NCBI RefSeq assembly: GCF_011808225.1
Contig: NZ_SOYS01000002.1
Location: 310,001 to 374,000, forward strand
DNA: 64,000 bases
Reading direction: 5' to 3'
Source of the DNA: Cedecea colo
Lineage (GTDB): Bacteria; Pseudomonadota; Gammaproteobacteria; Enterobacterales; Enterobacteriaceae
Shown here piece by piece: positions 61,967 through 64,000 of this stretch. Made by a program: the position numbers and the translations under genes. The number at the start of each line of letters is the position of its first letter. Position 1 is the stretch's first letter. The notes under the pieces were generated by a model. The model was not told the DNA's origin. It made no database searches and was given only the letters and a program-made list of their open reading frames with translations.

Positions 61967-63253
61967 TTACGCGAGGGTACTGATGCTTGCAAGCCGCTCA
62001 AAATAGTCCGGGAAGGTTTTCGCCGTACAGCCAGGGTCAAGAATAGTTACCGGCGTGTCAGACAGGGCGACAAGCGAAAAACACATCGCCATACGGTGAT
62101 CGTTATAGGTACCGATCTCTGCGTTCTGCAGCTTCGTCGGCGGCGTGACGGCGATGTAATCTTCGCCCTCTTCCACTTCTGCGCCCACTTTACGTAGCTC
62201 GGTAGCCATCGCTGACAGTCTGTCCGTCTCTTTCACCCGCCAGTTATAAATATTGCGCAGCGTCGTGGTGCCTTTTGCAAAGAGCGCCGCGGTAGCTATG
62301 GTCATTGCCGCATCGGGAATATGGTTCATATCCATATCGATAGCCTTCAGCTCGCCGCGCTCGCAGGAGATAAAGTCTTCGCCCCAGGTAATTTTCGCGC
62401 CCATCTTTTCCAGCACGTCAGCGAAACGGATATCGCCCTGCACGCTGTTGCGTCCAATGCCGGTGACTTTTACCTTGCCGCCTTTAATAGCACCGGCCGC
62501 AAGAAAGTAAGAAGCGGAAGAGGCATCGCCTTCAACCAGATAAGCTCCCGGAGACTGGTACTGCTGGCCGCCGCGAATGACGAAGCTGCGATAGTCACGG
62601 TTTTCGACATTAACACCGAAGGTTTTCATCAGGTGTAAAGTGATGTCGATATAAGGTTTGGAAACCAGTTCACCTTTAATGGTGATTTCGGTGTCATTCG
62701 CCGCCAGCGGGGCCATCATAAGAAGCGCTGTCAGAAACTGGCTTGAAACGCTGCCGTCTACCGCAACCTGGCCACCGGCAAAACCACCGCGTAAACGCAG
62801 CGGAGGATAGTTTTCTTGTTCGAGGTAATCGATCTGCGCACCGCCCTGACGCAGAGCATCAACCAGATGACCGATAGGACGCTCTTTCATGCGCGGTTCG
62901 CCCGTCAGGACGACATTATTGCTGCCTGCGCATAAAGCCGCGGCCAGAGGACGCATCGCCGTTCCCGCATTTCCCAGGAAAAGCTCCAGCTCACCCGCAG
63001 CCTGTAATGGCCCGCCAACGCCAACCACCTCACAACGAGTACGATCCGCTGAAAGCGTGTAGCTTACGCCCAGCGCTTTTAGCGCATTAAGCATATGACG
63101 AACATCATCGCTGTCGAGCAGGTTGGTCAGCTCAGTTGTGCCTTTTGCGAGTGCTGCAAGCAGCAAAGCGCGGTTAGAAACGCTTTTTGAACCGGGAAGA
63201 TTAATTGTGCCGTCAACGAGCGCGATGGGTTGTAACGTCAGGGATTCCAGCAT
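61967..63253 (-). CDS. aroA: EPSP synthase (3-phosphoshikimate 1-carboxyvinyltransferase)
   Basis: 428 aa. Sixth step of the shikimate pathway and the target of glyphosate. Active-site motifs: [17 protein letters not shown] (phosphate-binding Lys, Ser and Arg), [17 protein letters not shown] (the Gly-Asn-Ala-Gly-Thr loop of the class I, glyphosate-sensitive type), [19 protein letters not shown], and the late [11 protein letters not shown]. Second gene of serC-aroA, 73 bp after serC. Confidence 0.97.
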   Translation of the reverse strand: MLESLTLQPIALVDGTINLPGSKSVSNRALLLAALAKGTTELTNLLDSDDVRHMLNALKALGVSYTLSADRTRCEVVGVGGPLQAAGELELFLGNAGTAMRPLAAALCAGSNNVVLTGEPRMKERPIGHLVDALRQGGAQIDYLEQENYPPLRLRGGFAGGQVAVDGSVSSQFLTALLMMAPLAANDTEITIKGELVSKPYIDITLHLMKTFGVNVENRDYRSFVIRGGQQYQSPGAYLVEGDASSASYFLAAGAIKGGKVKVTGIGRNSVQGDIRFADVLEKMGAKITWGEDFISCERGELKAIDMDMNHIPDAAMTIATAALFAKGTTTLRNIYNWRVKETDRLSAMATELRKVGAEVEEGEDYIAVTPPTKLQNAEIGTYNDHRMAMCFSLVALSDTPVTILDPGCTAKTFPDYFERLASISTLA

Positions 63254-63283
63254 GGGGAAGTACTCTCAATCAAACAGAATAAA

Positions 63284-63306
63284 CCCCGCGAGAACGGCTC
63301 GCGGGG
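63284..63306 (-). terminator. serC-aroA intercistronic hairpin
   Basis: Perfect 9-bp stem CCCCGCGAG / CTCGCGGGG with a five-base loop. The minus-strand tail is TTTATTCTG, a weak U tract, so it fits the partial terminator or attenuator described between serC and aroA in enteric bacteria. Confidence 0.8.
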
Positions 63307-63326
63307 AGAAACGCAACGCGCGCGGC

Positions 63327-64000
63327 TTAGCCGTGACGACGTTCGAAGTTAACCATAAAGTCAGTAAGCGCTTTAACGCCTTCAAGCGGCATAGCATTAT
63401 AAATAGAAGCGCGCATGCCGCCCACGACACGGTGGCCTTTCAGAGCATGCAAACCAGCCGCGAAGGACTCTTCAAGGAAGAGCTTATCCAGAGCGCTGTC
63501 GGCCAGCTGGAACGGAACGTTCATGCGGGAACGGTTAGCCGGGGCCACATCGTTACGATAGAAGTCGCTGTTATCAATCACGCCGTAAAGGAGATCCGCT
63601 TTCGCCTGGTTGATTTTGTCCATAGCCGCGACGCCGCCTTGCTCTTTGAGCCACTTAAATACCAGCCCTGACAGATACCAGGCGAAGGTTGGCGGCGTGT
63701 TAAACATGGAGTCGTTATCGTTTAGCACGGTGTAATCGAGAATAGACGGACAGGATTGGTGCGCCTTGCCAAGCAAATCTTCACGCACGATAACCAGCGT
63801 CAGGCCTGCCGGGCCGATATTTTTCTGCGCGCCTGCGTAAATCACACCGAAACGGCTGACGTCCAGCGGCTGCGACAGGATGGTAGAAGAAAAATCGGCG
63901 GCCACCACCGTATCGCCGAAATCAGGCGTTTCGTGGATAGCGATGCCGTCGATGGTTTCGTTCGGGCAATAGTGCAGGTAAGCACTGTTATCAGAAACCT
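63327..64000 (-). CDS. serC: Phosphoserine aminotransferase, N-terminus cut by window edge
   Basis: PLP enzyme for serine synthesis (3-phosphohydroxypyruvate to phosphoserine) and for pyridoxine synthesis. The frame runs open to base 64000, past the first internal Met at 63908, through [19 protein letters not shown], so the gene continues beyond the window and about 224 C-terminal residues are seen. The PLP lysine lies in [30 protein letters not shown] and [16 protein letters not shown] are family hallmarks. First gene of serC-aroA. Confidence 0.96.
   Translation of the reverse strand, partial: VSDNSAYLHYCPNETIDGIAIHETPDFGDTVVAADFSSTILSQPLDVSRFGVIYAGAQKNIGPAGLTLVIVREDLLGKAHQSCPSILDYTVLNDNDSMFNTPPTFAWYLSGLVFKWLKEQGGVAAMDKINQAKADLLYGVIDNSDFYRNDVAPANRSRMNVPFQLADSALDKLFLEESFAAGLHALKGHRVVGGMRASIYNAMPLEGVKALTDFMVNFERRHG

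Noticed and set aside
1-64000. CRISPR arrays, tRNA or rRNA genes, insertion sequences, integrases, prophage or toxin-antitoxin genes
   Set aside because: Intergenic gaps are short and accounted for; no repeated spacers, no cloverleaf-like segments, no transposase or integrase motifs. matS sites (GTGACRNYGTCAC) were looked for only casually and none was noticed; an exact pattern search would settle it.

Overview
The window is a stretch of ordinary enterobacterial core chromosome. Almost every protein reads as a close relative of an Escherichia coli K-12 protein, and the gene order follows the E. coli block from rlmI to serC (about b0967 down to b0907, from memory). The host is therefore a member of the Enterobacteriaceae. 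Divergence in SulA, Sxy, YcaI (ComEC) and the OmpA/OmpF surface loops shows it is not E. coli itself; the sequence alone does not let me name the genus. Both ends cut genes: rlmI lacks its start at the left edge and serC lacks its start at the right edge.

Layout. 1-8.6 kb: rlmI, hspQ (with a clear sigma-32 promoter), yccU, csgI/yccT, mgsA, helD, yccF-yccS, sxy. 8.7-11.3 kb: SOS-controlled sulA, ompA with its long leader, matP. 11.4-14.1 kb: lonH, fabA, rmf. 14.2-21.8 kb: leftward rlmL-uup-pqiA-pqiB-pqiC. 21.9-24.9 kb: ycbX, zapC, pyrD with a PurR box and a leader hairpin. 24.9-29.3 kb: the alkanesulfonate operon ssuEADCB, closed by REP-like inverted repeats. 29.3-35.6 kb: pepN, a small secreted DUF1471 protein, pncB, asnS. 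35.6-38.7 kb: ompF with its OmpR-type control region, aspC. 38.7-42.0 kb: gloC, mepK, ldtD. 42.1-49.4 kb: cmoM-mukF-mukE-mukB. 49.5-54.6 kb: elyC, ycbJ, kdsB-ycaR, ycaQ, lpxK. 54.6-64 kb: msbA, comEC/ycaI, ihfB, rpsA, cmk, aroA, serC.

Functional themes. Much of the window serves the envelope: OmpA, OmpF, PqiABC lipid transport, LpxK/MsbA/KdsB for lipopolysaccharide, MepK/LdtD/ElyC for peptidoglycan and envelope carbohydrate, and FabA for unsaturated fatty acids. A second theme is chromosome and division control (MatP, MukBEF, SulA, ZapC, IHF-beta). A third is translation (RlmI, RlmL, Uup, Rmf, CmoM, AsnS, S1). The rest is central metabolism (PyrD, AspC, SerC, AroA, PncB, MgsA, GloC) and sulfonate sulfur scavenging.

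Compared with the E. coli K-12 order as I remember it, three differences stand out: no elf/ycb fimbrial operon between ssuE and pyrD, no ycaL between cmk and aroA, and an extra DUF1471 gene between pepN and pncB. I found no tRNA, rRNA, insertion sequence, prophage, CRISPR array, toxin-antitoxin pair or defence island, and nothing I could honestly present as a new biological system. The findings are locus-level oddities and regulatory details.
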